From Gammaproteobacteria bacterium (GTDB lineage Bacteria > Pseudomonadota > Gammaproteobacteria > Pseudomonadales > Azotimanducaceae): a stretch of 64,000 nt of DNA. The translations under genes and the position numbers were made by a program. The notes under the pieces were generated by a model. It ran no database searches. It was given only the letters and a program-made list of their open reading frames with translations, and was not told the DNA's origin. This document shows, piece after piece, positions 45,423-54,709 of this stretch (the stretch's first letter is position 1; every line of letters starts with the position of its first letter). The DNA is taken from the NCBI GenBank assembly GCA_009843635.1, contig VYDB01000033.1, positions 1 through 64,000 of the forward strand, given 5' to 3'.

Positions 45423-46370
45423 TCACTTCCTTGCCGGAATCCGCTCCTTGGCTTCGAAGTGGCTTAGGTAGTACCGGTGCATGATGTTGGCGACCAGGAT
45501 CTGCGCATCGACCTCGCGCACGCCGGGCATTGACATCAGTTCATTGTCCGTTATGTCGCCCAGCGACTGATTGTCTGGGGTAATGAGCAGGGCGAAGACG
45601 TTTGCGGTGCCCGCCACTTCGGCGACGAACCTGGCTGACTCGAGGGCCACGACGCGCTCAAGGACCTCGCCGGTTTCCTTCGCCGCGGTGGCTATGCGCA
45701 TGATGGATATCGTGTGCAGGCCGAGGGCCTGCGGGTTGCACACCACCTGAAACTGCATCTCCCCGGATTGCTGCATTGCCTTCAGCCGCTGGCGTATCGC
45801 GCCTTCGGAGATGTCGAGCTGCCGCGACACCTCGCGGTTGCTCTGTCGGCCGTCTTCATAGAACGCCTGAAAGATGCGATCGTTCCTGGACTCCGGGTTC
45901 ACCGTCGGCGGCCGGCTCGGGTTCGCCAAGTCACCGAGGGTTGAAACCATTTTGTGGATGCGGAAGCAGGGGATGGTCTCGACGGTCGCCACGCCTTCGA
46001 TGTGCGCAGTCTGTGCCGAGATGCGTTGCGCATCATCCATTGACACTGCCCTGGCGGCGACGAAGAGGTCGGGGTTGCCGATGCCCTGGGATACGCCGAA
46101 CACGCCATCGATCCTGGAGATATCCGCCCCCACGCGCTGAACGGTCCGCCCCGCCGTGTTCACGAACAGGAATAGGACGTGCGCGTAGCCGTCGGAGAAC
46201 ACGTGCTTCTGGGCCACCACGCGCATGACGTTGCGCTCCGCCATGCCCCGGATTCGCTGCGCCACCGTCGATTCAGCGATGTCGAGGCGCTCGGCAATGT
46301 CTTTGTTGGTGATCCGGGGATTGGTTCGCAGGACACCGACGATGTTGGAGTCCGTGTCGTCGAGCGTCAT
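45423..46370 (-). CDS. Tandem (double-headed) Lrp/AsnC-type regulator
   Basis: A 315-residue protein that contains two full Lrp/AsnC units. The first HTH is at residues about 5-45 (RITNKDIAERLDIAESTVAQR) with a RAM sensor domain after it. The second HTH starts around residue 160 (SNREVSRQLDISEGAIRQRL) with its own RAM domain to the end. Single Lrp proteins have about 150 residues, so this is a fusion or tandem duplication. It probably controls the surrounding cluster; a dyad lies in the promoter at 43581. The start ATG at 46370 lies just before the stop of the BVMO gene. Confidence 0.85.
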   Translation of the reverse strand: MTLDDTDSNIVGVLRTNPRITNKDIAERLDIAESTVAQRIRGMAERNVMRVVAQKHVFSDGYAHVLFLFVNTAGRTVQRVGADISRIDGVFGVSQGIGNPDLFVAARAVSMDDAQRISAQTAHIEGVATVETIPCFRIHKMVSTLGDLANPSRPPTVNPESRNDRIFQAFYEDGRQSNREVSRQLDISEGAIRQRLKAMQQSGEMQFQVVCNPQALGLHTISIMRIATAAKETGEVLERVVALESARFVAEVAGTANVFALLITPDNQSLGDITDNELMSMPGVREVDAQILVANIMHRYYLSHFEAKERIPARK

Positions 46371-46372
46371 GT

Positions 46373-48034
46373 TCACGACCCGCTGGCTCCAGCATGTGTG
46401 GCGGCGGGCGCGTCGCGTCGAAAGTTGAAGCCACGATAGCCATTTGCGGCCACGGACTCGCATGTGCTTCGGTAGGCGCCCACGCCGCCGACATAGGGCA
46501 TGAACATTCTTGGCTTGCCCTCGACGTTGGCGCCCAAGTACCAAGACCCTCCCTTGGAATACAGGGTGGCATTGGCCCGCTTGGCCACCTCCGCGGTCCA
46601 ATCTGCCTCGGCCTGCGGATTCGCTCGAATCGACTGGTAGCCCCGTTCCCGCATGTGCTCAAGGATACCGGCGATGAACTCGACGTGCTGCTCGATGGAT
46701 ACGACCATGTTGCTCAGCACCGACGGGCTGCCCGGCCCTGTTACGGTGAATAGATTGGGGAAGCCGGGAACCATGAGGCCCAAATAGGTGCGCGGCCCGT
46801 CCCGCCAGGCTTGCGACAGCTTGCGTCCGTGTGAACCACGTATGTCCATGCGTAGGAGGGCACCGGTCATGGCATCAAACCCCGTGGCCAAGACCAGGTC
46901 GTCCAATTCGACGAGACGGTTCGCCAACCGCACCCCTTGCGGCTCGATGGATTCGACGGGCGTCTTTCTCAAGTTGATCAGGCTGACGTTGGGGCGGTTG
47001 TAGGTGGCGTAGTAGTCCGTGTCCACGCAAATGCGCTTGGTGCCGATGGGGTGGGTCGTCGGGCAGAGTGTTTCCGCCGTTTCAGGGTCGCGGACGATGG
47101 CCCGGATCCGCGTGCGGACGAAGTCGGCGACCCGGCGGTTGGACGCCTCGTTGCTCATCACGTCGCCAATGGCGCCCATGAAGTGGGCGCCGCCTCGGGA
47201 CCAGTACGCCTCGCAGACCCGGTTGACTTCCGCTTGCGTCACCTTCTCGGCCGTCGGCAGCATCGGCTTCATGTCGCGAGCTGCTGCCTCTAGGTCGCCA
47301 GCGCCCATGGAGAGGCCGAGCCGTTGGTGCTCCCGATGTTCCGCGTAGCGTGCCTTGAATGCCCGAACGAACGCCGGATCCAGCGGTCCGTTCACCGCCG
47401 GGATGCTGTAATTCGCCGTTCGTTGGAAGACGGTCAGGTGTGCGGCTTCGCGGGCAATCACCGGAATTGCTTGAATGCCCGTCGAACCGGTGCCGAAGAT
47501 TCCGACGCGCCGACCTTCGAACCGCACGTTCTCGTGGGGCCAGAGGTTGGTTCTGTACACACCGCCCGCAAAATCCTCCAAGCCGGGCAGGTCCGGTTCG
47601 AAGGGAGTGGACAGGCACCCGGTGGCCATGATGCAAAACGGGGCCCGGGCATGGTCGCCCTTGTCGCTGCGCACCTCCCACAGGCATTCGGCTTCGTTGA
47701 AGCGGGCGGACTCCACCCGCCGCTCGAAACGGATGTCGCGCCTCAAGTCGAATCGGTCAGCCACATGATTGATGTAGCGCAGGATTTCGGGCTGGGGGGG
47801 ATAGCGGTCGGTCCACTCCCATTGCTGCTGCAGTTCGTCGCTGAATGAATAGGAGTAGGCCAGGCTCTCCACGTCGCAGCGGGCGCCCGGATAGCGGTTC
47901 CAGTACCAAGTGCCGCCGACGTCGCTGCCAGCTTCATACACCCGGACGGAAAGCCCCATGCCGCGCAGGCGGTGCAGCATGTAGAGCCCAGCGAGACCGG
48001 CGCCGACGACGACGGCATCGAAGCGTTCCGGCAT
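46373..48034 (-). CDS. Baeyer-Villiger-type flavin monooxygenase, altered fingerprint
   Basis: A 553-residue FAD/NADPH monooxygenase of the Baeyer-Villiger/cyclohexanone-monooxygenase type. The FAD motif is GAGLAG (residues 11-16), GGTWYWNRYPGARCDVES is typical, and the NADPH fold starts GIFGTGSTGIQAI (179-). The family fingerprint FxGxxxHxxxWP appears as FAGGVYRTNLWP (155-166) with Arg161 in place of the usual His. This could change catalysis, for example to N- or S-oxygenation. Its start follows the SnoaL-like stop by two bases, so the two are probably coupled. Confidence 0.88.
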   Translation of the reverse strand: MPERFDAVVVGAGLAGLYMLHRLRGMGLSVRVYEAGSDVGGTWYWNRYPGARCDVESLAYSYSFSDELQQQWEWTDRYPPQPEILRYINHVADRFDLRRDIRFERRVESARFNEAECLWEVRSDKGDHARAPFCIMATGCLSTPFEPDLPGLEDFAGGVYRTNLWPHENVRFEGRRVGIFGTGSTGIQAIPVIAREAAHLTVFQRTANYSIPAVNGPLDPAFVRAFKARYAEHREHQRLGLSMGAGDLEAAARDMKPMLPTAEKVTQAEVNRVCEAYWSRGGAHFMGAIGDVMSNEASNRRVADFVRTRIRAIVRDPETAETLCPTTHPIGTKRICVDTDYYATYNRPNVSLINLRKTPVESIEPQGVRLANRLVELDDLVLATGFDAMTGALLRMDIRGSHGRKLSQAWRDGPRTYLGLMVPGFPNLFTVTGPGSPSVLSNMVVSIEQHVEFIAGILEHMRERGYQSIRANPQAEADWTAEVAKRANATLYSKGGSWYLGANVEGKPRMFMPYVGGVGAYRSTCESVAANGYRGFNFRRDAPAATHAGASGS

Positions 48035-48035
48035 G

Positions 48036-48434
48036 CTAATCGGCGTCGTTCCGGGGATCGTTCTCGGCGGCGCCCGCCGAGTCGCTGCTGTAGCTGTGGT
48101 CCGAGATGATTAGGCCCGCGTCATTGAAGGTGAGAAAGACACAGCCCTTGTCAATCGTGTTGCCGCCGTCCCAGGAAGCGTCCACTTCCACGGCCACCGT
48201 GTCGCCGCTGGGGACCATGCGGGTGATGGTCATGTTCCGGGAGGCATCCAAAGCGATCATCTGCTTCTCGATAAGCCGCAGTTCCTCCCGGCCGTGGAAG
48301 GTCCTGTTGCGCAGCATGTCGCTGACCTCGCAGTCCTCGGCGTAGCACTCATCGACCATGCGCATGACGTCATTGTTCCAGGTCCACACCCAGTGGCGGA
48401 CCCGCTCCATGTTCCGTTCCTCGATCGATCCCAT
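48036..48434 (-). CDS. SnoaL/NTF2-like protein
   Basis: A 132-residue NTF2-fold protein (MRMVDECYAEDCEVSDML, then TFHGREELRLIEKQMIALD and VFLTFNDAGLIISDHSY). GGAGG lies before the ATG at 48434. It is directly followed by a Baeyer-Villiger-type gene, so it may be a lactone-related isomerase, hydrolase or binding partner. The role is not known. Confidence 0.8.
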   Translation of the reverse strand: MGSIEERNMERVRHWVWTWNNDVMRMVDECYAEDCEVSDMLRNRTFHGREELRLIEKQMIALDASRNMTITRMVPSGDTVAVEVDASWDGGNTIDKGCVFLTFNDAGLIISDHSYSSDSAGAAENDPRNDAD

Positions 48435-48456
48435 TACCCGTTCCTCCGAAGTTAAA

Positions 48457-50211
48457 TCAGCGTCTGCCGCGAATCAGCCGTCCCGGCCGCGCCCCGGTGT
48501 CTTGGTCGCGCTCGCGGGTCACTTCGCCGTTCACCAGCGTCGCAATATAACCGCTTGCCGGCTGCAGGAAACGCAGACCGCCCGCTGGCAGGTCGTTGAC
48601 GGCATAGGGCAGGCCAAGCTCCAAGTTGTCGAAGTCGATCACGTTGATGTCGGCGCGCTTGCCCGGCGCGAGCAGGCCTCGGTCGGAGAGGCCGTACAGC
48701 GCGGCGGTTTCCGCGCACTGCTTCTTGACCAGGTACTCCAACGGCAGGCGGGGCCCCTGCCGGTCGCGCGCCCAGTAGGTGAGCAGGTGGGTGGTGCTCG
48801 AGGCGTCGCAGATCAACTGGCAGTGGGCGCCGCCGTCGGCGAGGCCGATGACGGAATGCGGATCGGCCATCAGGTCATGGATTGCGTCGCAGTTGCCGCG
48901 GGCAAAGTTCAGGCTGGGCATCATCAGTATGGCGTGGCCGTCCTCGGCCATCATCAGGTCGTACATGTGCGCTTCGACATCCGCGCCCCGGCGCCGCGCG
49001 TCCGTAGCCACGGACGCTTCCGCACGCGGCTCGTAGTTGACCGGGTTGCCGAGCGGGAAGACGCCCTCGATGTTCTGCGCGATGATCAGGTGCATGGCAT
49101 CGTTGATGGAATCCGACAGCGGCGGCGCATTGTCCTCGCTAAGTATGGCTGCCCGGACTTCGGGCTTGCGCAAAGCCTCCAATCGTCGCTCAAGCGGCAG
49201 GTCCGCCACCTGCAAATAGCTTGGACGGCGCTGGAACAGGTGGTTCGACTGCCAGGAGAGCAGCACGCCCGCCGGGCGGGAGGCGGTCTGCGGGTGGAGG
49301 CGGGCGCCGTCCGCGTTCGCTTGGGCCACGTACTCCATGACGCCCTTCCAGGCATCCGGATCTTCGACGAACTCAACGATCAGGAAGGTGATGGGCAGGC
49401 CGGTTTGCCGGCTCAGGCGGTTCATCCAGTCCAGTTCGCTTTCCAGGTGCGCTTCGGTGGACCCCAGCGCCAAGCCGCCCTGTCCGACCGAACCGCCGGG
49501 CACCAGCTCGAACACCGCGCCGGAGCGCTGCATGGCACGGCCGATGGCGAACACTTCGTCTTCGGTGGCGAAGGTGCCCGGCACCGGGTCGCCGTTGACC
49601 GACTGGTGGCCGAGAATCCGCGATGTGGTGAATCCCAGCGCACCGGCATCCAAGGCTTCGGCAGTCAGCGCGGCCATGGCTCCAATATCTTCGGCGGTGG
49701 CGGCTTCGTTGCGGATGCCGCGTTCGCCCATCACGTAGCTGCGCAGCGCGCCGTGGGCGATCTGGGCGCCGACATCCATGGACCAGCGCTTGGCGTCCAG
49801 CAGGTCGAGGTATTCGGGAAACGACTCCCAGTTCCAGTCGATGCCCTCGTGCAGCGCGGTGCCGGGAATGTCCTCGACGCCCTCCATGAGCTGGATCAGT
49901 TCATCCTGCTCCCCGGGCCGCACCGGCGCGAACCCGACGCCGCAGTTGCCGGTGACCACCGTGGTCGTCCCGTGCGATGCGGAGGGGTCCAGGCAGTCGT
50001 CCCAAGTGGCCTGCCCGTCGTAATGGGTGTGGATGTCCACGAAGCCCGGCGTGACGATGGCGCCGTCGGCGTCGATGCGGTGACGGGCACGCGCCGTGAT
50101 GCGCTCCTCGACCGCGGTGATGAGGCCGCCGTCGATGGCGATGTCCGCATGGCGCGGGGCTTCGCCCGTGCCGTCAACGACGCGGCCGGACTTGATCAGC
50201 AAATCGTGCAT
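48457..50211 (-). CDS. D-aminoacylase-like amidohydrolase, subfamily B
   Basis: A 584-residue amidohydrolase of the N-acyl-D-amino-acid deacylase group. Metal-binding His are in [26 protein letters not shown] and [15 protein letters not shown] mark it as the same subfamily as 58946. LADGGAHCQLICDAS in the C-terminal half matches the metal-binding DGGAH of the family. GGAGGA precedes the ATG. It is followed by the SnoaL-like and BVMO genes on the same strand. Confidence 0.9.
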   Translation of the reverse strand: MHDLLIKSGRVVDGTGEAPRHADIAIDGGLITAVEERITARARHRIDADGAIVTPGFVDIHTHYDGQATWDDCLDPSASHGTTTVVTGNCGVGFAPVRPGEQDELIQLMEGVEDIPGTALHEGIDWNWESFPEYLDLLDAKRWSMDVGAQIAHGALRSYVMGERGIRNEAATAEDIGAMAALTAEALDAGALGFTTSRILGHQSVNGDPVPGTFATEDEVFAIGRAMQRSGAVFELVPGGSVGQGGLALGSTEAHLESELDWMNRLSRQTGLPITFLIVEFVEDPDAWKGVMEYVAQANADGARLHPQTASRPAGVLLSWQSNHLFQRRPSYLQVADLPLERRLEALRKPEVRAAILSEDNAPPLSDSINDAMHLIIAQNIEGVFPLGNPVNYEPRAEASVATDARRRGADVEAHMYDLMMAEDGHAILMMPSLNFARGNCDAIHDLMADPHSVIGLADGGAHCQLICDASSTTHLLTYWARDRQGPRLPLEYLVKKQCAETAALYGLSDRGLLAPGKRADINVIDFDNLELGLPYAVNDLPAGGLRFLQPASGYIATLVNGEVTRERDQDTGARPGRLIRGRR

Positions 50212-50256
50212 GTGTCGATTCCTCCGTATTTCCTGCCAGACTGATTCCCTGATTGG

Positions 50257-52080
50257 TCAATCAACTTGGAACCCTTCCAGCTTACCCTGTTCGCGCCACT
50301 CGGCCAGCAGCGCGTTGAATGCATTGATCCCCGGCGCATAGGTCTGGTTCGCCAGGCCCTTGCTGGGGTCGTCGAGGTGCCCTTCGTTGTTGTAGTAGCC
50401 GGGCGTGCAGGACTCCAGGAAGTCGCGGTTGGCGTAGGCCAGCCTCTGGATCTCCGCCACCCACGCCGCCTCGGCCTCGGGCGTCACCTCGGCTCTTAGG
50501 CAACCGCGCCCCAGCACCTCGTCGATGATGTGGGCAATATGGCCCGCTTGGTCGTCGAACATAGCCGTCATGTTGACCGACAGGCCGCTCTGGTTGACGC
50601 CGATGAAAAACCAGTTCGGGAAGCCGTGGCTCGCCATGCCGTGCAGGGTGCGCAAGCCCTTCCTCCAATGATCGAACAGCGATTTGCCGCCCCGCCCGAT
50701 GATGTCGAAGCTGACGCGGCGCCGCGGCGATGAGGAAATCTCGAAGCCGGTGGCGTAAACGATGCAGTCCACTTCGTACTCGATGCCGTTGGCGACCACG
50801 CCCCGCTCCGTGATCCGGTCCACGCCCTTGCGCTCGCTCACGTCGACGAGATGCACATTGGGCCGGTTGAAGGTCGCGAGGTATTCGTCGTTGAAGGTGG
50901 GGCGCTTGCAGAACTGGCGGTACCAAGGCTTCAGTGACTCTGCGGTCGCGGGATCGTTCACGGTGCCGTCGACGCGCGCGCGGATCTCGTTCATCTTGCG
51001 GAAGTCCTCGATCTCCGCGGCCAGCGCGAGTTCCTCCGGGTCGCCTTCCACCGCCACCTCGCGAGGCAGCGTCGTCTGCACCCGGCGGAAGATTTCCGTC
51101 CACGAGTCCGCCACCAAGTCTTCCTCGAACGGCCGCCCCACCATGATGTCGGCGAAGTTCTCGCGCCGCGCGCGCTGCCATCCCGGCTTCAGGGAGCGGT
51201 ACCAGGCTTCGTCGGTCGGCCGGTTGCGGCGCAGGTCCACCGAAGACGGTGTGCGCTGGAAGACATGGAGTTCCTTGGCGTATTCGCCCAGATAGGGAAC
51301 CGCCTGGATGGCGGTGCAGCCGGTGCCGATGACCGCGACCCGCTTGTCCGCGAGCTTCGTCAGGCCGCCGTTCTGGTCGCCGCCGGTGTAGTCGTAGTCC
51401 CAGCGGCTGGTGTGAAAGGAGTGGCCCCGGTAATCGTGGATGCCTTCGATGCCCGGCAGCTTCGGCACGTTGGCCGTGCCCGCCGCCTGAATGACGAAGC
51501 GTGCGCGGATGTCGTCCCCGCGGTGCGTGGATACCGTCCAGCGGGTGGCCTCGTCACTCCACCGCAGTTCCGTGACCCGTGTTTGGAAGAGCGCGAGGCC
51601 GTACAGGCCATAGTGTTCACCGATGCGTTGGCAGTGCTCGTAGATCTCCGGTGCGTAGGAATACTTCTCCTTCGGCATGTAGCCGAGTTCCTCCAGCAGC
51701 GGCAGGTAGCAGTAGGATTCGATGTCGCACTGGCTGCCGGGGTAGCGGTTCCAGTACCAGGTGCCGCCGAAGTCGGCGCCGGATTCGATCATCAGGATGT
51801 CTTCGACGCCCCGTGCCTGCAGCCGCGCCGCCGCCATCATGCCGCTGAAGCTGCCGCCGATGATCACCACGGCCACTTCCCGCTGCAGCGCATCCCGTTC
51901 CACGGGCGCTTCGACGAACGGGTCCTCTTCCGCATAGTGCGCATATTCATCCATGGTGCGCAGGAACTGGTCGTCCCCGTCGTCGCGCTTGCGCTTGTCG
52001 CGCTCGATGCGATACTTCTCCCGCAGGGAGTCCGGGTCAAAGCCGAGGTTGGAGTATTGTTTCTTGAGTGCTGAGCTCAT
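50257..52080 (-). CDS. Baeyer-Villiger-type flavin monooxygenase
   Basis: A 607-residue FAD/NADPH monooxygenase. An N-terminal extension of about 65 residues precedes the FAD fold (VVIIGGSFSGMMAAARLQARG). GGTWYWNRYPGSQCDIESYCYLPLLEE is typical of cyclic-ketone monooxygenases. The fingerprint YRGHSFHTSRWD (217-228) keeps His223 and Trp227 with Tyr for the usual Phe. The long N-terminal extension and SYCYLPLLEE segment resemble the cyclopentadecanone/phenylacetone-type group. It should insert oxygen next to a carbonyl. It is first in the minus-strand set and divergent from the alpha/beta hydrolase. Confidence 0.92.
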   Translation of the reverse strand: MSSALKKQYSNLGFDPDSLREKYRIERDKRKRDDGDDQFLRTMDEYAHYAEEDPFVEAPVERDALQREVAVVIIGGSFSGMMAAARLQARGVEDILMIESGADFGGTWYWNRYPGSQCDIESYCYLPLLEELGYMPKEKYSYAPEIYEHCQRIGEHYGLYGLALFQTRVTELRWSDEATRWTVSTHRGDDIRARFVIQAAGTANVPKLPGIEGIHDYRGHSFHTSRWDYDYTGGDQNGGLTKLADKRVAVIGTGCTAIQAVPYLGEYAKELHVFQRTPSSVDLRRNRPTDEAWYRSLKPGWQRARRENFADIMVGRPFEEDLVADSWTEIFRRVQTTLPREVAVEGDPEELALAAEIEDFRKMNEIRARVDGTVNDPATAESLKPWYRQFCKRPTFNDEYLATFNRPNVHLVDVSERKGVDRITERGVVANGIEYEVDCIVYATGFEISSSPRRRVSFDIIGRGGKSLFDHWRKGLRTLHGMASHGFPNWFFIGVNQSGLSVNMTAMFDDQAGHIAHIIDEVLGRGCLRAEVTPEAEAAWVAEIQRLAYANRDFLESCTPGYYNNEGHLDDPSKGLANQTYAPGINAFNALLAEWREQGKLEGFQVD

Positions 52081-52228
52081 CGCCTGTATCCCGTGGTTGC
52101 GGACCTCCAGCCGAAGGTCGCCCATTCGCCTTGTCACCTTCTCGAAGTCTGCGCTTATTGTTAGCTTAAGTCAATTTCATTACTCTATGCGTTGCTGTCT
52201 TACTTCAACTTGATGTACAAATGCGACA

Positions 52229-53239
52229 ATGAAAAGCAAATTCATCGATACGTCGGCCCTGCGGATGCATTACTTGGAGAAGGGTGAGGGGTCGCCGGTG
52301 ATCGCCATTCACGGTTGGCCGGAAACGTCCCGGGAGTGGGTCGGGGTCGCCGGGGAACTGGCTGGCGACTGGCGCGTGCTGGCGCCGGACACTCGGGGCC
52401 ATGGCGACACCGAAGCGCCGCCGGGCGGCTACGACCGGGCCACATTGGCCCAGGACATCGTTGACTTCATGGACGCGCTCGGCATCGAGCGCTGCCCGAT
52501 CGTGGCCCACGACTGGGGCGGGATCATCGCGGTGAAGCTGGCGCTCGATCACGGCGAGCGCGTGGAGCGCCTGTGCCTGCTGGACACCATCTGCACCGGC
52601 TGGCCCGTGTTCAGTCAATACGTTTATTGGTTCATGGATGGCGACCGTGTGGAGCGTTTCTTCAGCACCAGGGCGCGTGACTTCATCGCTTCCGTCGTGG
52701 GCGGTCAGAATCGCGGGCTTCCGCCGCCACCGGATTGCCCCTTTGAGTTCCAGACGCCGGAGCTAACCGCCCCGGAGCCATGGGCGACGGAGGAGGTGCT
52801 TGATGCGTACACGATCCCATACGAGCAGGGCGATGCTGCTAGGGTGAGCTGCAACTACTATCGTAGCCTGCAGTTCCATCGCGTCCTGCCGGATGCGGGC
52901 GCCCCGAACGGCGAACGCTACCAACTGTTGCCGCACGATGAGATGGGCAGATTGTGGCGCAACGGCGAAGTCGCTGCGGAATACCTCGATTTTGCGCCCG
53001 ATGATCGTCACAAAACCTACGCTGGCGCAACCCTTTGGCTGTACTGTCGGCACGTTGCCGAAGTCGCTGGTTGCCGCCTCAATGAAGCCGGCATCCCGGT
53101 GGGCGACCCGGCGTTCGATTCGTTCAGCCGGCACTTTCCCGACCTCAGAGCCGAGGGCATGGACGGCGGGCACTTCTTTGTCGAATCCCGCCCGGAGGCG
53201 ACGGCGAAGCTGCTCGGCAATTTCCTCCGTGGCGAATAG
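52229..53239 (+). CDS. Alpha/beta hydrolase, epoxide-hydrolase-like
   Basis: A 336-residue alpha/beta hydrolase. The oxyanion region is HGWPE (residues 28-32) and the nucleophile is Asp95 in VAHDWGG, as in epoxide hydrolases and haloalkane dehalogenases; the histidine is in MDGGHFFVES near the end. HGWPE favours the epoxide-hydrolase branch. No ribosome-binding site is visible and a possible -10 element lies near the start, so the mRNA leader may be very short. The next gene starts inside its end. Confidence 0.88.
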   Translation: MKSKFIDTSALRMHYLEKGEGSPVIAIHGWPETSREWVGVAGELAGDWRVLAPDTRGHGDTEAPPGGYDRATLAQDIVDFMDALGIERCPIVAHDWGGIIAVKLALDHGERVERLCLLDTICTGWPVFSQYVYWFMDGDRVERFFSTRARDFIASVVGGQNRGLPPPPDCPFEFQTPELTAPEPWATEEVLDAYTIPYEQGDAARVSCNYYRSLQFHRVLPDAGAPNGERYQLLPHDEMGRLWRNGEVAAEYLDFAPDDRHKTYAGATLWLYCRHVAEVAGCRLNEAGIPVGDPAFDSFSRHFPDLRAEGMDGGHFFVESRPEATAKLLGNFLRGE

Positions 53240-54707
53240 AGCCCCCCATTCAACGATTCGCCATGTCGCGGTCGTCGGCGCCGGCATCGCTGGCCTGATG
53301 AGTGCCTTGGCGCTCGCGCGCAAGGGCATCGCCGTTACGGTCCTTGAGCGAGACGCTCAGCCTCCGGCAAACGTCGCACCGGCCGATTCGATGGACTGGC
53401 TGCGCAAGGGCGTGCCGCAGTCGCTGCATCCGCACTTTCTCATGGGGCGCCTCAGGCTGCTGCTGGAAGCGCGCTATCCGCAACTGGTCGAGGCACTGCT
53501 GGAAGGGGGAGTGGGCGAGAACGAACTGGCCGACTACGTCCATCCGCGCTTTCGAGACCGGTACCGGCAACGCGCCGGGGATGGGCGGCTGAGATCGCTG
53601 AATTCACGGCGGACCACCTTCGAGATGATTGTGCGGCAGCATGTGGAGTCGCTTCCCGACGTGACGGTTCGCGATGATGCCAAAGCCGTTCGGTTGCTGG
53701 TCGATGGAAAGCAGCGTCGACCAGTGCGGGTGATCGGTGTTGCCGTGGAAACTCCCGCCGGCGGCGAGGAGCTTGCTGCGGACGCGGTCATAGATGCGTC
53801 CGGTCGGTTCAGCAAGTTCTATGGCCAGCTCGAGGATCTAGGGGTCCAGATGCACATCGATCAGCGCGACTCGGGCCTTTTGTACCTGACCCGGCATTAC
53901 CGCTTGAACGACGGCTGTGACTATCCCCAGGGAGCGGGGTTGCCTGGCAACATCTTTCACGATTTCACCCTTGGCGCGCTGCCCTCGGACAACGGGACAT
54001 TTACCGTCACCTTTCAGGTTTTCAGAGACGACAAGGCCATCGCCAAGGCGTTGCGCGACCGGGATCACTTCCAAGCCATGTGCATGAGGGTGGAGGCGGT
54101 CAGGCCATGGGTTGATCCGGCCAACGCCACTCCGACCAGCGGCATTTATGGTTTTGGCCACATGGACAGCTTTTGGCGGCGGACCGTCATCGACGACGAG
54201 CCCCAGGTGCTGGGCCTCTACTACGTGGGCGACAGTTGCGTGCGCAGCAATCCCAAGTTCGGGCGGGGTTGCACCTGGTCATCAGTCGCCGCCCACCTGC
54301 TGGCCGATCTGCTGGCTGGGGACTTGACGGCGGAAGAACGCATCAAGCGCTATGAAAGCGGCTTGGAAGCAGAATTCCGGCGCGATTGGCAGACCATGCG
54401 GCAGATCGACCGTGCCACCGAGGCTGCCTTCGAGGTAGCCAGTGGCCGACGGCGGGCCACCGTTGCGGAACGCCTCTCGATGCGCTTCTCGGCACTGGTC
54501 AACGAAGCCACGGCGAGTGAACCCGAGTTCTTTCGTGAACTCTGGACCGGCTACCACGGCCTGCAAGGCATGAGCGAGTGGATGCGCAAGCCGCAGAGCT
54601 GGCCACGGTTGGCCCGGGCGTGGATCAATGCCCGTCGCTACCAGCAACAAGGCGTTCTGAAGCGCGGGAGGCCGGGTCGCCACGAACTGGCTGGGGCCCC
54701 GAGTTGA
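53229..54707 (+). CDS. FAD-dependent monooxygenase-like protein
   Basis: About 492 residues from a GTG that overlaps the end of the alpha/beta hydrolase gene by eleven bases. The FAD fold is HVAVVGAGIAGLMSALALARKG. SMDWLRKGVPQSLHPHFLM is typical of the branch near aromatic hydroxylases and halogenases. YYVGDSCVRSNPKFGRGCTWSS matches the conserved GD...P motif that contacts FAD. The C-terminal 150 residues are helical and specific to this group. It may hydroxylate the same substrate as the neighbouring BVMOs. Confidence 0.85.
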   Translation: MANRAPHSTIRHVAVVGAGIAGLMSALALARKGIAVTVLERDAQPPANVAPADSMDWLRKGVPQSLHPHFLMGRLRLLLEARYPQLVEALLEGGVGENELADYVHPRFRDRYRQRAGDGRLRSLNSRRTTFEMIVRQHVESLPDVTVRDDAKAVRLLVDGKQRRPVRVIGVAVETPAGGEELAADAVIDASGRFSKFYGQLEDLGVQMHIDQRDSGLLYLTRHYRLNDGCDYPQGAGLPGNIFHDFTLGALPSDNGTFTVTFQVFRDDKAIAKALRDRDHFQAMCMRVEAVRPWVDPANATPTSGIYGFGHMDSFWRRTVIDDEPQVLGLYYVGDSCVRSNPKFGRGCTWSSVAAHLLADLLAGDLTAEERIKRYESGLEAEFRRDWQTMRQIDRATEAAFEVASGRRRATVAERLSMRFSALVNEATASEPEFFRELWTGYHGLQGMSEWMRKPQSWPRLARAWINARRYQQQGVLKRGRPGRHELAGAPS

Positions 54708-54709
54708 GC

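Noticed and set aside
50250-50263. TGATTG-GT-CAATCA palindrome at the end of the second BVMO gene
   Set aside because: It overlaps the stop codon, has no T-run, and no copy was noticed elsewhere; too little to call a site.
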